From positions 46,934,127-46,998,126 of the forward strand of contig NC_052619.1 of the NCBI RefSeq assembly GCF_016545825.1: a stretch of DNA of 64,000 nt, given 5' to 3'. Both the position numbers and the translations under genes were made by a program. Below are positions 26,262 through 38,662 of this stretch, piece after piece; within the stretch, counting starts at the first letter, position 1; each line of letters opens with the position of its first letter. This DNA comes from Eucalyptus grandis (Eukaryota > Streptophyta > Magnoliopsida > Myrtales > Myrtaceae). The notes beneath the pieces were generated by a model. It searched no databases and was not told the origin of the DNA. It saw only the letters and a list, made by a program, of their open reading frames with translations.

Positions 26262-26949
26262 ATGGGCAAAATGGAAAACATGGACTACGAGTGTCCGCAC
26301 AAGGTAGCCATCCCCCCGCCCAAGCCCTTCCTCCAGTCGCTCATGACCACCCTCAAGGAGACCTTCTTCCCCGATGACCCGTTCCGGCAGTTCCGAGGCC
26401 AGCCGGGGTCCCGGAAGCTCGTCCTGGGGCTCCAGTACTTCGTCCCGATACTCGAGTGGGCCCCGCGCTACACCTTCGACTCCTTCAAGTCTGACCTCAT
26501 CGCGGGGATCACCATCGCCAGCCTCGCCGTCCCCCAGGGGATCAGCTATGCCAAACTGGCGAGCCTACCCGCAATTATCGGACTGTGTGAGTGCCGCTAC
26601 ATACGAAACAATTGTCGTAACATATAGTCACTCTATGTGTTTGTCTTCATCCCATCTCTCGCCCACTCCTGTGAGCTTAATCTCGCCATCTCACTATCGA
26701 AAAACTATATTTTCTGAAGTCTTCTTTCTTGATGAATGCAGATTCGAGCTTTGTGCCGCCATTGGTGTATGCAATGTTGGGGAGTTCGAGAGATTTGGCC
26801 GTGGGGACGGTAGCGGTGGCCTCGCTGCTCATATCTACAATGCTAGGCAAGGAAGTGAGTCCAACTGAGCACACAAAAGAATATGTTCAGCTGGTTTTCA
26901 CTGCCACCTTCTTCGCTGGTGTTTTCCAAGCCTCTCTTGGCTTCTTGAG

Positions 26950-26987
<38 letters not shown>

Positions 26988-28189
26988 GGCTCATTCGAGA
27001 GGTAGATTGACTCTATTTACATAATTCTTTTATAAAGGCAACGCGTCTCTAATCGCTAATGGATTTTCTGGAAATTGTTGTGGTCCCATGAGTGTAATAT
27101 GATGAGCTGATTACTCGAGAGGGATTGAAATCCATTTTCCAAGCCGTAGATGGTCAAATCCATCGCTTTTAAAGCAATCGAACGAGCTTTATGATGTTCT
27201 TTTCCTCTCCCAAACTTTTATTTTTCATATGCAACCCAAATAGACTAAAGTCTATATCACAAGAGCCTTGCCCTTGCATGGACTTGGGAACAAGACTTTC
27301 GATCTTTGTCTTACGCAATTGAAAGGTCTTGTACAGCGCTCTAAAAGACAACCGGAAACGGTGACGAGAGAGATCGAGAAAAATACGATTTCTCCCTCCC
27401 CTTTCGAGTCTCACGTAATATCAGACTCTATTATAGGAAAAAAGTTGTCTTCTGGTCAGAATTATTTTTCTTTTTTGGGACACAAGAACGCCTTTTAGCT
27501 GCTATTTTAGCTGGTCCTTTTCTCTTTGTAATCGACTTAACGGTTTTTTTATGCTTACAGGCTGGGGTTCGTAGTGGACTTTCTGTCACACGCCACAATA
27601 GTCGGGTTCATGGGAGGAGCAGCGACCGTGGTGTGCCTTCAGCAGCTCAAAGGAATGCTTGGCTTGGTCCGTTTCACTCACGAGACCGATCTCGTCTCTG
27701 TCATGCACTCCGTCATCACTCAAGTCCACGAGGTTCTTGAACTCTTCCTCTTTTTCTTTTATTCCAAATATCAACGATAACCATTGACGTTATCATTCTG
27801 TGTTGGGACTTTCTCATATATCATTATTAACGTCTTTAATTTACTTCTGTTTTATCTCTTTTGCAGTGGCGATGGGAAAGTGGAGTCATGGGCTGCTGCT
27901 TCCTCTTCTTTCTCTTGTTCACCCGATACCTTGTAAGTATAAGAAGAATGCAATTATTTAGACTGATGCTATTTTATTCACTTGGGTTTCAAGAAATGCA
28001 ATTTTTTCACCTTCATGAGTGAGGTTATATGTTAAGTTAATAGTTGAAAATTAAGCCCACTATATATGTTCGTTTTAATTTCTCATCATTATAATCAAGA
28101 TGAACATATTAGTTGACAAAATAACCTAGCAGAGTCAGCGACAGTGACAAGGATTTATTACCATATTAATACCTAAAACTTCGCAAATT

Positions 28190-28253
<64 letters not shown>

Positions 28254-28994
28254 CAATAGTCAAGAATTCATCTTAGAGAGGCAAATTGTTGGTGCCCTTT
28301 CTTTCCCACCAGAAAAAGAAACGGGAGAACAAGATCAAAGAAAGAACAAAGGATAAAGAGTCTAGTTATTGAAATAATTGTAGTTGATCATTGCCTAATC
28401 TATCCATGAAGCTCAGTGGCGTTAGGTGGGTTCTGCAAAAGCTCCGGAGAACGAATAGAGTGGACGACGAATCATCGCATAGTCTCGTGCTCTTCACACT
28501 GTCATTCATTTCTACTTTAACCTTTTCAAGGAAAGATCTTGCTATATTTGGTATAGTATATATAGAATCTACACTGTATTCCACATCTGAATAAACTTCT
28601 GTGTGGTAATTTGTAAGCATGCCTAGTGTTTTTAAGACATTAGTCTTTCAGTGATTCCCTCTCAGATTATGTACATGCGCACGGTCTCTTTGCAATAATT
28701 TAACACATGAATCGTGTCGTTGTCTAATAGTTTAAATTATAAAAACAAACTATGGCACACTTTATTAACTCCTAACTCTCTTGATTACTTACATGCATGT
28801 TATCTTCTTGCAACATATTTATTGGGATGCATATCTTTAATTAATTGCTTGCAAAATATACATGTCAACGTTGGCAGAGCAAAAAGAGGGCAGCCTTCTT
28901 TTGGATAAATGCCATGGCGCCTCTCACTTCGGTCATTTTGGGGAGCGTCATCGTCTATTTCAGTCAGGCTGAGAGACATGGAGTTCAAGTGGTG

Positions 28995-29044
<50 letters not shown>

Positions 29045-31300
29045 AGAAATTAAAAGTTAATCCTAGAAAAGGAAATTAAAAGCTGGAAATTCAGATAACG
29101 ACTACATGGACCGATCTAGTGATCGAGGAACGAATGCATATGTGCCTATTAGGTGCGCATCAAAAGTTCAATTTCTCACATCGTCAAATGCCAAACAATA
29201 TCATGTTTAGGCTATAATCCTTTAGCTTTAGGCTTGCAGCTTACTAATTCATGAGATTAATGAGATGTCTATAGGGTTAGAATTTATCCATCTAAGATGG
29301 ACTTTCTCATCGAAAAAATTCAATCACGACAAACATTTTAGGCTTCATTCAAAGTCCTTTGATTGTTTATACCACAAAAAAAAGACATTCATTTTGGGCA
29401 TGCGATGTATAGTTACATTCCTTCTTTAACGTTTGTTTCTAAATCCAGATCGGGCACCTGAAGAAAGGTTTGAATCCGCCATCTATAACGGAACTGGCAT
29501 TCGGATCGCCACATTTGATGACCGCCATTAAAGTTGGAATCGTCACTGGCATCATTGCTCTTGCTGTAAGTTCTCACTCTTCAAGTCCCCTTTTGAAAGA
29601 ATTCTTCGCTGAATCGGATCCCCAAATTACAATACATCCATGCCAGTTTACTTGCATGACTAGCATCCTTTGCTTGTCTAATGTATTTAATAGCAATATA
29701 ATGCACAGTAATTGATGTGAGCGAAATAGACTTAACGTCAATGTATGGTGTGCAGGAAGGTGTAGCTGTTGGGAGGAGTTTTGCCACATTCAAGAACTAC
29801 CACATTGATGGCAACAAAGAAATGATAGCATTTGGCATGATGAACATTGCAGGCTCTTGCACTTCTTGCTACCTAACCTCAGGTACTAATTTCCTACGGC
29901 AAACTAACTCAAACACATGATGAGTGAAAGTTTCATATTCATTCTGAATTGCAACAAATCAAACTGATATGTGTTACATGTGTTTGTCTTTGATTACAGG
30001 GCCATTTTCAAGAACAGCAGTGAACTTCAACGCTGGGTGCAAGAGTGCAGTGTCCAACATTGTGATGGCAACGGCAGTGATGATCACACTGCTATTCCTA
30101 ACTCCCCTGTTCCATTACACTCCTCTCGTGGTGCTCTCATCAATCATCATGGCCGCCATGCTCGGCCTCATTGACTACGAGGCAGCGATCCATCTCTTTA
30201 AGATCGACAAGTTTGACTTCGTCGTCTGCATTAGCTCGTACATTGGTGTCGTCTTCGGGAGTGTTGAGATTGGCCTGGTCACTGCGGTAAGGAAAACGAA
30301 AGAGAAAGCACTACCCAACTTATTATTCAAGAGATTCATTGCCTTATCAGTTACGATTGTGTATGCGGTCATAGTATATCTTGCTCGACAACTCACGAAA
30401 ATGACATGAACCTTCCGAATTATATGCTTCAGAATCTTAAGACTGACTATGTTATTGAAATGAACTTGTAGGTGGTGTTGTCGTTGGTTAGGGTGCTGAT
30501 CTCCGTAGCCAGGCCAAGGACTTTCGCAATGGGCAACATTCCCAACTCCATGATCTATAGAAGCATTGATCAATACCCAAATGCTCAGCATGTCCCTGGA
30601 GTCCTCATCCTTCAGATAGACTCACCAATTTACTTTGCTAATGCAAACTACTTGAGAGAGAGGTACATCTAGCTACATTACCCCATACCCTACTTACTAT
30701 TTTCATTGAGCTTCGACCTTAAGCAGAAATCGGGGTATTTCGTGATTTTAGGATTTCAAGGTGGATCTACGAGGAGGAAGACAGGGCAAAAGCGTCGGGA
30801 GAAAATAGCTTGCAGTACATTGTACTAGACTTGAGCGGTATATACATATTATAAGAAAATTTCTATCTCCAGTCACTGTCAATTTGCCGTAAAAGAACTT
30901 ACATAGTTGGATTTAACTTATTTGTGATATGTTACAGCCGTCGGAAGCATTGATACCAGTGGAATTAGCATGCTTGAGGAAACCAAGAAAAATGCCGACA
31001 GAAGAGGACTCAAGGTAAAAGAAAATCTTCGAGATTTATGGAAAGAAAATCCCTCTTGTTTCTTCTATGACTGGAGAGAGCTAAATGGTTGCATCCGTCA
31101 TGATTTTTCAGCTTGTTATAGCGAACCCACGAAGCGAGGTGATAAAGAAGCTAGAAAAGTCCAAGTTCATCGAATCGCTTGGTGAAGAATGGATCTATCT
31201 GACAGTCGGAGAGGCTGTAGGCGCGTGCAACTTCATGCTCCACACTTACAAGCAAAATCATGCTGGGGTCGCATTCAGTGCGCAAGACTGTAATGTATGA
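26262..31300 (+). CDS. SULTR3;1: Group 3 sulfate transporter (SULTR3;1-like), 12 exons, 652 aa
   Basis: Proton-coupled sulfate transporter of the SLC26/SulP family; group 3 members, including chloroplast-linked SULTR3;1, move sulfate across membranes. Exons: 26262-26586, 26742-26949, 27561-27732, 27867-27932, 28878-28991, 29449-29565, 29756-29882, 30000-30286, 30472-30662, 30752-30837, 30938-31014, 31112-31300. All introns are GT-AG and the phases close to 1959 nt. Start is the first in-frame ATG; two more Met codons follow within seven residues. The N-terminus has the family motif FFPDDPFRQF. The SLC26 signature spans the exon 1/2 junction (IIGLYSSFVPPLVYAMLGSS, about residues 104-123). Multiple membrane segments follow, then a C-terminal STAS domain (about 500-640) with IDTSG at 569-573, retaining the conserved Thr. 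Length is typical and no frame is broken. The family is secure; the subgroup is from memory and the symbol needs phylogeny. Confidence 0.93.
26953..26985 (+). repeat. (CT)n directly after the intron 2 donor
   Basis: Perfect ct repeat of 33 bp starting three bases inside intron 2 (donor GTA at 26950). Confidence 0.95.
28193..28251 (+). repeat. (GA)29 microsatellite in intron 4
   Basis: Perfect ga dinucleotides over 59 bp within the 945-bp intron 4 of the sulfate transporter gene. Confidence 0.95.
28997..29041 (+). repeat. (CT)n directly after the intron 5 donor
   Basis: Perfect tc/ct repeat of about 45 bp starting five bases inside intron 5 (donor GTGAA at 28992). Confidence 0.95.
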
Positions 31301-32272
31301 TCTATGCTCGAGGGATCGATAAATCACCGCAGAGGACGCAAACCACAACCACAGATGCAAGTGTCCCCACTTACTGATTTAGCCAAATTTAGTTTGATTG
31401 AAAAGAAGAATGTGAAGAAGATGAATAGAGCTTCCACCATTTATTTGGAAAGGAAAAGCTTGAAGAAATCATTCCCAGTGTAGTACTATTTCGTCCTATG
31501 TACTGAAGTTGAATGCAAGATCTGATTTGAAACTTTTTTTTCTGACTTATATGCTCGTCTTTTCTTGATGGGATCTTAGTGGATTCCTTAAGCCTGTGAA
31601 ATGTCTATGTCCAAGATCTATGCTTTAGTACTAGCCACAACTTCATGGACCACAGTGGATGCATGAACAAAAGGCTGCAAGTATTCGATGAAAATAAGCT
31701 TCCCTTTTTGGTCAAAGGTTCTATAATTATAAGAACTATTCATAGCATCAGCCCTGGATTTGCAGTTTGATCAAAGCCGATGCCTTTCGTATTTAATTTT
31801 CTTCTTCTTCTTCTTTTCTTGCTCTTTGGATCCGGACAAAACGAAAGAACTTGGGCACAGCCACAGAAGTCATTCATCTCCCTCAGATAGTGGGAGAGTC
31901 AGCTTTTCCATGACATGTGATGGATCATTTTCACAAGAGAAATATGATTCCTGAAAGAGATGGCATCAAACACAAGCCACGCTAACTGACGGATCCCAAT
32001 TGTCCAATGTCGTAGGATTCGTCACGCACAGAGAATTGATTGGATCCTACCAATCGAGGATTGGTGCTCACATAGATAAGCATCGCATGGTTCTCATTCA
32101 CCGTGAGGACGAGGAGCGTGGGGATAGTGCAGATGGAAGACTAAGGCAAGAAATTGACAAACTACTAAAAGCAGACTCAACAAAAACGAAGCTAACCGAA
32201 AGCAAGTGATTGACATCTACTAAGACAAGTGTTGAATCTACCCTAGGATAAAATTTATCATAACCTTAGATA
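31301..32272. other. 3' flank of the sulfate transporter gene, no further gene supported
   Basis: Begins with the presumed 3' UTR. Two plus-strand open frames (31760-31954 and 32000-32209) lie beyond it; neither has a recognised domain. Confidence 0.4.
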
Positions 32273-34289
32273 GTGGCTATCATGCCCCGAACCTCGGGCA
32301 CGCACACATCCCTCAGCGATCGATTAAAAATGCGACGTCCCAGGATGCATCGCCAACCCTTTTTTTTTCTTTCTTTTGATTAAATGCATGCGAAAGCAAA
32401 TTAAATAAACCATCGGCCAACAAACAAACATAAGGATAGTAAAACACGGCAACCATTGCCGAACCAACATATTCATTTATCAACTGTTAACCCTAGTAAG
32501 TTTAATAGTACAAGCCTTTCTACAGCCACTTCCTATCGACCCTCTCAAAATCCTCAAGGATTAGGATTAACCTACTTCACTAACGGCAGCCAAAAAGGTG
32601 TCGCATCTCGCGCCCACTACATCCGCACTCAGCAAATCTCCACGCTACGGTCTTAAAAAATGTTAACCACAACAGAGTAAGATAAAATCACAGCGAGTTA
32701 ACAACCTAAACCCCGATTAGGACACAAATTTGTCTCGAAAGTAGCCTAAACAGGCACCACAAATAAACTCACCTCGCCTCGGCACGTCCCTATATATTAA
32801 CACATCACATATGTTATTATAAATATCATGAGCGTAATTAATAACTGGAACACATGATTTTTATCCTTCAAACATCCACGTAGGTCTCGATTATAAGGTA
32901 AAATCATTATAACACGTCACATACCATACCACACAATTTTGCCACATAATCAAGCGCAATAGCACAACCAGTCAAGCGTGTTCCAATCATTACGACCCAT
33001 TGGCCACGACCAATTCAAAAGCCGGCAATCATCCAGCGTAACTGGGCATCGTCCTGCCCCATCAGGCACGGCCTCATCCCAGGTATTCATACGCATCAGA
33101 ACAGCATTCCTATAAAGAGCATCGGTCCGACCTCTACCACAACTCGGCATACATTGACGTGGGCCATCCGAACTTAATTAGACATCGTCCCGCATATTCA
33201 TACGCATCAAGACGAGTTCATTACCCCGCATAATCATACGCATTATGGTATTTAGGTGATCACACGAGCACACCATCAATCAAACCACTTTTTATTGTCG
33301 TTATTAGCCAGGAACACCAAAATCACTTTTCAAATAATAAACCTCGCAACTCTTTTTCTTTTGTTCAAAACTTTCCGAAATAAATTCGTAGATGCTCACA
33401 TACTCAAAATTAATCCGTCAAACTTTACACACACCTAGTTCAAAACCTCATTGTTTTATTGAGCAAATAATTTTTGGTGTCCAAACCCTACACCTGAATT
33501 TCGATTTAAATGCCCACAAAACCATCTTTTACAATAATAATGGATAATTATCATAAAACAACCAATCACATAATATTGCACGTGCGGCACTCAAATTCAC
33601 GCATAAGTTCTTAGTGTGCCAAACATCAACCAAATCACAAAATATACATTTTCCAGCAAGTAAGACACCAAGAACAACCACAAGATCACAACCGGCCCTC
33701 ACTGGTAGAAATCGAGTTTACTCGCACGCCTCCAAGAATAATTTCAGAAACATAACCAAACAAGTTCAGAAAATTCTCAAATTTGAATATGTTATAAAAG
33801 AACACTTAAACAAACACTTTTTATGAAGACACCTTGACCTAGATCTTTCTATAATAGGAGCAGTAAATCGTCCAAACCATTACCAAAACTGTGTCCACGT
33901 CCAGAAATTATGTTTTCCAAAATCAGTTTGGATCGAGGTCCAAAACTTGTCTATTTGCTATGAAATTTGATTATGTTGAACTTCAAGATATGATGAAAAA
34001 AAATTGTGAAGAAAATCTTGAAAAAATCGAACCCTAAGAGTTGATAAAAATCCTTTAAACACCAAAAGGTCACGGGTTCCAGCACCAACCGAGATTCTGC
34101 TTTGCATGCAACAAAGCTGAAATCTTGTTCTTTTAAATCCATAAAATCTTGAGTAAAATATATGTTATAAAAGAATATGTTTAGAACATTTTTCAAGAAG
34201 AAAGTGATCTCAAAATCGTAGCATATTTTAACCTCGAAAAATAGCAACCAGCGAGGGTCCAGTAAATGGATCTAAAGTCAAGCTAAACC

Positions 34290-34450
34290 AACTTAATTAA
34301 CATAACCACGATTAATTAACCTAACCATGATACTTAATCTAATCATGGTTAACTAACCTAACCAAGCTTAGATAACACTAATCTATGATTAACAGAACTA
34401 ATCCTCATTAGCACTAATCTAATCATGATTAGCACTAATCTAAACACCCC
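34290..34450. repeat. Short palindromic motif cluster inside the gypsy 3' LTR
   Basis: Repeated variants of ctaatcatgattag, ctaacctaacc and actaatct occur over about 160 bp. The taatcatgatta core is palindromic. The repeats are degenerate and probably arose by local slippage. Confidence 0.5.
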
Positions 34451-36151
34451 ATAAGCGTAATTAACGGCCTAATTAAAGATTAGAGAGTTAACTTACCGGA
34501 TTAGGATGGTGGTGGGCTCATGGCGACGGCAACACGACGGTGACGAAAAATCGAGACGTGTCTCAAACAGAGGCTTGGCGGAGGCTAGATCAGCCCCTCA
34601 AGCTTCTCGGCCAAGGAGAGTTTGGCGCGGCTTGGCTGGTTTCGGTAGAGGCGGCTAGTCGCAAGGGTTGTTGGGGCGGATGGTCAGGCCGGGACGGTTG
34701 ATTGGTGAGCTGCTGAAGGCGTGAGGGTGAGCTTGCGGTGGAATTCTAGTGGGCGCTGGACGTTGCTGTGGAGTTGGGACTCTGGCAGTGGGATTCTGGT
34801 GGTGATGCAACAGCTGCCAAAAAAAAGAAGTTGGAGGTGGAGGGGGCTATTCTAGCGGTGGTGATGGCATGAGATGGATGGAGATGGCGGCCGTGGGTGA
34901 GTGTGGGTGGTGAGGATGAAATTATGATGGGATGAGGCGGTGAATGAAGATAGCATTGGCAGAAGGAAGGGGAATGAGAAAGTGAGGGATGGAGGGAAGA
35001 AGAGCAGAAGGGGGAGTTGGCTGAAGGGGGGATGCATGCATGAAAGATAGAGAGGAAAGAGGGAGAGAGTGAGAACAAGAAAGTCAAGGCAATAACCAAT
35101 CAAATGCCTAATAAAATATCTAAACACTCATTGAAAATGCCCCAAAGTCTTCATGCCCAACAAGTCAATAGCTCATCCAATTAGGAGTTAGTCCTAATTT
35201 CACCCAAAATAAACCAATTTAGGGTAGAAAAACCCAAATCTTTAGCCCATCCAAATTTCTATTTCTTTTTCTTTTTGCCGAAAATCATTTTTCCTCAAAA
35301 TTTCGGACTCGACGAAAATTCGCCGAAAGATGAGATGACGTCCTATAAATGAATCAGGACATGCTCGAACGTCCAATTCCCGAGACCGAATTTAATTTCG
35401 TGGTTAAAATCGGCCAAACGTGATTTTAGTACAACCTAACCTATCGAATAGCTTTTAGAGATTTTAGCATGTTTGACCCGTGGTCGATAATTGTCGATCC
35501 ACATTTGTACATCTCCAAATCGTAGATGACCCTCGGTTGTCACATAATTGCGAGGTTTCAATTACATATCTCAAGTATAATATCGATAGAAAATCGGGTT
35601 GTAGTCGTTCGCCACGAATATCGTAATCTTGCAGAACCACCCGCAATTCGACTACGCGATTCCATTGAATTAATTTATATCCGTTCACTAATCGATTTAT
35701 AATTGTGTCGTATTGACCCTTGTCGATTATTATGGTCAAGTGTTTGATTTTCAATTGAATTCTCTAATCTGTCGCGTTTATATCCCTTAACGGCCTCATC
35801 TAATAGATTAGTTAACTCATGAGTGATCAGTTTCAAGTAAATTAACCATAAGCGTGTCGACGAAACAACCATTTCATATATTCGAATCATGGGCCAAATT
35901 TCGAGATGTTACAACTCTTCCCCTCTTATAAGAATTTCGTTCTCGAAATTTAAACCATTACAATTCTTCCACAAAAAGGCGAGAGTATTGACGTCTTATC
36001 GATTCTTCGCTTTCCCACATGGCTCCCTCTGTTCCATGATGTTGCTAGACTATTTTAACCAAGGGGATTGTCTTGTTGCGTAGCACTTGCTCTTTTAATC
36101 CACTATCCGAACCGGTCTCTCCACATACAACACCCTCTCGTCCACATCTAA

Positions 36152-37080
36152 TTATTTGAAATTCAGTACGTGGGTTGGATCAAATTTAGACTTCCTCAAC
36201 ATCGACACGTGGAAGACATCGTGCACTTGTGCAAGTCTCAGGGGCAAAGCGAGACAATACGCCAAAGTCCCAATCCGCTCCAAAATCTTAAAGGGACCGA
36301 CGTACCTTGGGCTTAACTTCCCTTTCTTACCAAAGCGCAAAGCCTCATCGGTGACACTTTGAGGAATACATATTTACCTACTTGAAACTCCAAGGGTCTA
36401 TGTCGCTTATCTGCATAACATTTCTAACAACTCCGAGCGGTCTTGAGTCTTTCTTGAATGACTTTGACGATGCCCACTGACTGCTGAACTAACTTAGGAC
36501 CCGTGATCTTACGTTCTCCAACTTCGTCCCAACAAATTTGAGTTCTGCAGGCTCTACCATACAACACTTCAAATGGTGCCATTTGGATATTCTGCTGATA
36601 ACTATTGTTATAGGCGAACTCAACTAAATGAAACTGTTCCACCTAGCTTCCTTTGAAGTTCAATATGCAAGCTCGCAACAAGTCCTCGAGGGTTTGAATC
36701 GTCATTTCCGACTAGCCATCCGTCTATGAATGATAGGCCATGCCGTACTGCAGCTTTGTTCCCAAGGCAGTTTGCAAACTTTTCCAAAAAGTTGCCGTAA
36801 ACTTCAGATCTCAATCTGACGTGATCATCACTAGTACTCCATGAAGACGAATTATCTGTCGCACGTACAATTCAGCATATTTTTCTAATGCAAAGTCCTT
36901 TCGTACAGCGATGAAGTGAGCAGACTTCGTCAATCTGTCGACTACAACCCAAATAAAATTATTATCTCAATGACTCCTATCATTACCCCGCTGACTCCTC
37001 GACAATCCCATCACAAAATCAATTGTGATATGTTACCATTTCCACTTGGGAACCTCGAGAAGTTGCAAGAGTCCTCCATC
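36152..37080 (-). pseudogene. Gypsy integrase remnant
   Basis: Read in minus orientation and across frames, the segment contains the integrase core start (ITIDFVMGL), then WVVVDRLTKSAHF, then ITSD before FTATFWKSLQ, then GMAYHSQTDG. It continues with the C-terminal part EFAYNNSYQ, PFEVLYGRACR and the terminal YVGPFKILERIG...HDVFHVSMLRK. The order is that of a gypsy integrase. Stops and frame changes (for example after KWKW near the start and around 36640) break it. No chromodomain is evident after VSMLRK. Confidence 0.75.
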
Positions 37081-37382
37081 TTTGGTTCCTCAACCAACGA
37101 ATTAACAACGGTCGCCAAATAATCTTGGCAACCTTTATCCAATAGTTGAGTCACCTCAAGTGACGAAATCAAAGTGATCGAGGGTCCTCCTCGATTTCTA
37201 ACAAACACGAAACTACCACCCGCTGATGAGTTAAATTGGATTACTGTATGACAACAATCCATTACAGCAAGATGCTCCTTGAGCCAAGCAACAATCCAAT
37301 AACAATCCAATACAACTTGTTGCTCCTTGCGCCAACTCTTTTCAATGATCACATCAAAATCACACATAGGCAAAATAGTCAA
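37075..37382 (-). pseudogene. Gypsy protease-region remnant fused to integrase
   Basis: Contains LPMCDFDVI, a diverged direct duplication around VVLDCYW/AVMDCCH, then GGSFVFVRNRGG, ITLISSLE and LLDKGCQDYLATVV, which in intact gypsy elements precede reverse transcriptase. About 10 residues later the reading shifts into LLEVPKWKW, which in intact elements stands just before the integrase core. The reverse transcriptase and RNase H region between these landmarks is therefore deleted, with the junction near 37065-37090. Confidence 0.7.
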
Positions 37383-37689
37383 GTATAATTCTAGCTAGTG
37401 GTCCTCTTTTCTCCAACCTTATTTCAATAAACCGAAGTTCTACAAGTTTAACCATACTTTCGCTGCACCACTCTAATAAAATTATTTGAGAAACACTACC
37501 TCTCCCGATCGATGCATAGTCCGATTCATTCATGTCCCCTTCGTCATCCTAGAAGCCTTTTAGGAGCCGCTCTTTGCTCAGGCCCTCTAGCCTTGGCGAC
37601 CACTCGCTGCCCTCATCGGTCGGAGTTGTTACAGGCCCACCATATTTCGCCTAGTTCGTCCTCAAGCTACACATCTACTGGAGGGGTCC

Positions 37690-37860
37690 TATTTCGATAG
37701 GGACTAACTCACAGAGATATTATCCGCTTTGGCCTATCCCATGCTAAGCCTCATGGTTTTATTCTTTGGCACATGGATAGACACTATTCCAAGAGGTCAC
37801 CCATCCTAATAGTGCCCTATCTGGGTGCCTGCGCTCCCATGAGCCTACGTAGACAATTCC
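37690..37860 (-). mobile_element. 5S-rRNA-like segment (Cassandra/TRIM-like fragment)
   Basis: On the minus strand the 15-mer AGGATGGGTGACCTC, identical to the internal part of plant 5S rRNA, is followed by ttGG and preceded by a diverged gagcg...ggcaccc stretch in the box A region. Downstream come ccatgaggcttagcatggg and gccaaagcggataatatct, stretches common around 5S-bearing LTRs. The left part of 5S rRNA is not recognisable, so this is not a functional 5S gene. Cassandra TRIM elements carry 5S-derived sequence in their LTRs, making a nested fragment within the gypsy element likely. Borders are uncertain. Confidence 0.45.
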
Positions 37861-38076
37861 TCACCTGATGGTCATGCTGGCCACACATCCATAACAAGCT
37901 CCCGTTCTAGTAGAAGACGGGGCTGATCCATGTTCCCTTTCACAGAATCTACATATGCCATTCAAGTTGGGTGCCAGCTTTTCAAGTCCACCCTTTCGGT
38001 TGGGAGGAATGGAATACCTTCCTCCCATCATCAGTTTCTTACCAAACCAATTATTATCCCTGTTAGGCACGAATCC
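37861..38076 (-). pseudogene. Gypsy gag zinc-knuckle remnant
   Basis: Minus-strand reading contains the pre-knuckle region GLEKLAPNLNGICRFCEREH followed by STRTGACYGC. This corresponds to the two Cys clusters near the gag C-terminus of plant gypsy elements, with one expected Cys replaced by Ser. The frame stops soon after YGC. The left border is the junction with the truncated 5' LTR at about 38077. Confidence 0.55.
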
Positions 38077-38453
38077 CGAGTATAATATCAATAGAAAATC
38101 GAATTACTGTCATTCGACGCGAATATCGTAATCTTGCGGAACCACCCGCAATTCGACTACGCGATTCCATCAAATCGACTTATATCCGTTCGCTAATTGA
38201 TTTATAACAGTGTTGTATTGACCTTTGCCGATTATTATAGTCAATCGTTCGATTTTCGAGATTATTATAGTCAATCATTCGATTTTCAATCGAATTTTCT
38301 AGTCTGTCGCGTTTATATCCCTTACCAACCTCACCTAATAGATTAATTAACTCATAAGTAATCAGTTCCGAGTAAATTAACCATAAGCGCATCGACGAAA
38401 CAACCATTTCATAAATCCAAATCATGGGCCAAATTTCAGGATGTCACAATGGC

Positions 38454-38662
38454 TCTTGTTTTACTTCACTTCCCCCGCTCAGAACATGGGAATTATGAGA
38501 ATTAGGCAAAGTACTTAAGGGTCCATGCAAGAATTTACCAAGTCCCCCCAGTTTCACATGCTCCTCTGGTAGAGAAATAATATGACAATCGAATCTCAAA
38601 GCAGCAACTTCAGATTGATGTGCAAATGCTCGAGAGAAGGAACCACTGCACATTCTTAACAT
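38454..38662 (-). pseudogene. Unidentified exon-like fragment beside the gypsy insertion
   Basis: A minus-strand frame reads with protein-like composition: SEVAALRFDCHIISLPEE, then KLGGLGKFLHGPLS, then SGGSEVKQEPL. It runs straight into the retroelement border at 38448. I do not recognise the family. It could be an exon of a gene disrupted by the insertion or a chance frame. No continuation was found on the other side of the element. Confidence 0.25.

Larger units (their letters stand above)
32273..38453 (-). mobile_element. Ty3/gypsy LTR retrotransposon, internally deleted
   Basis: The element lies at 32278-38448 in minus orientation. The 3' LTR is nearly complete (35913 down to 32278, about 3.6 kb), starting TGTAACATCTCGAAATTTGG and ending GGGGCATGATA. 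The 5' LTR keeps only its first ~370 bp (38448 to about 38077), starting TGTGACATCCTGAAATTTGG, then joins gag sequence directly. A polypurine tract (AAGAGGGGAAGAG) abuts the 3' LTR at about 35916-35929. Flanking 5-mers are gtggc (32273-32277) and atggc (38449-38453), a 4 of 5 target duplication. Internal order is gag zinc knuckle, a 5S-like fragment, protease, integrase; reverse transcriptase and RNase H are missing. Confidence 0.8.

Noticed and set aside
34746..35127. Minus-strand frames of 117 and 91 codons, Ser/His-rich
   Set aside because: They lie inside the 3' LTR of the gypsy element in a purine-rich stretch and overlap in two phases.
37795..37825. Possible genuine 5S rRNA gene
   Set aside because: Only the 3' half of the internal region matches; the 5' half of 5S rRNA is not recognisable and no tandem copies are present.
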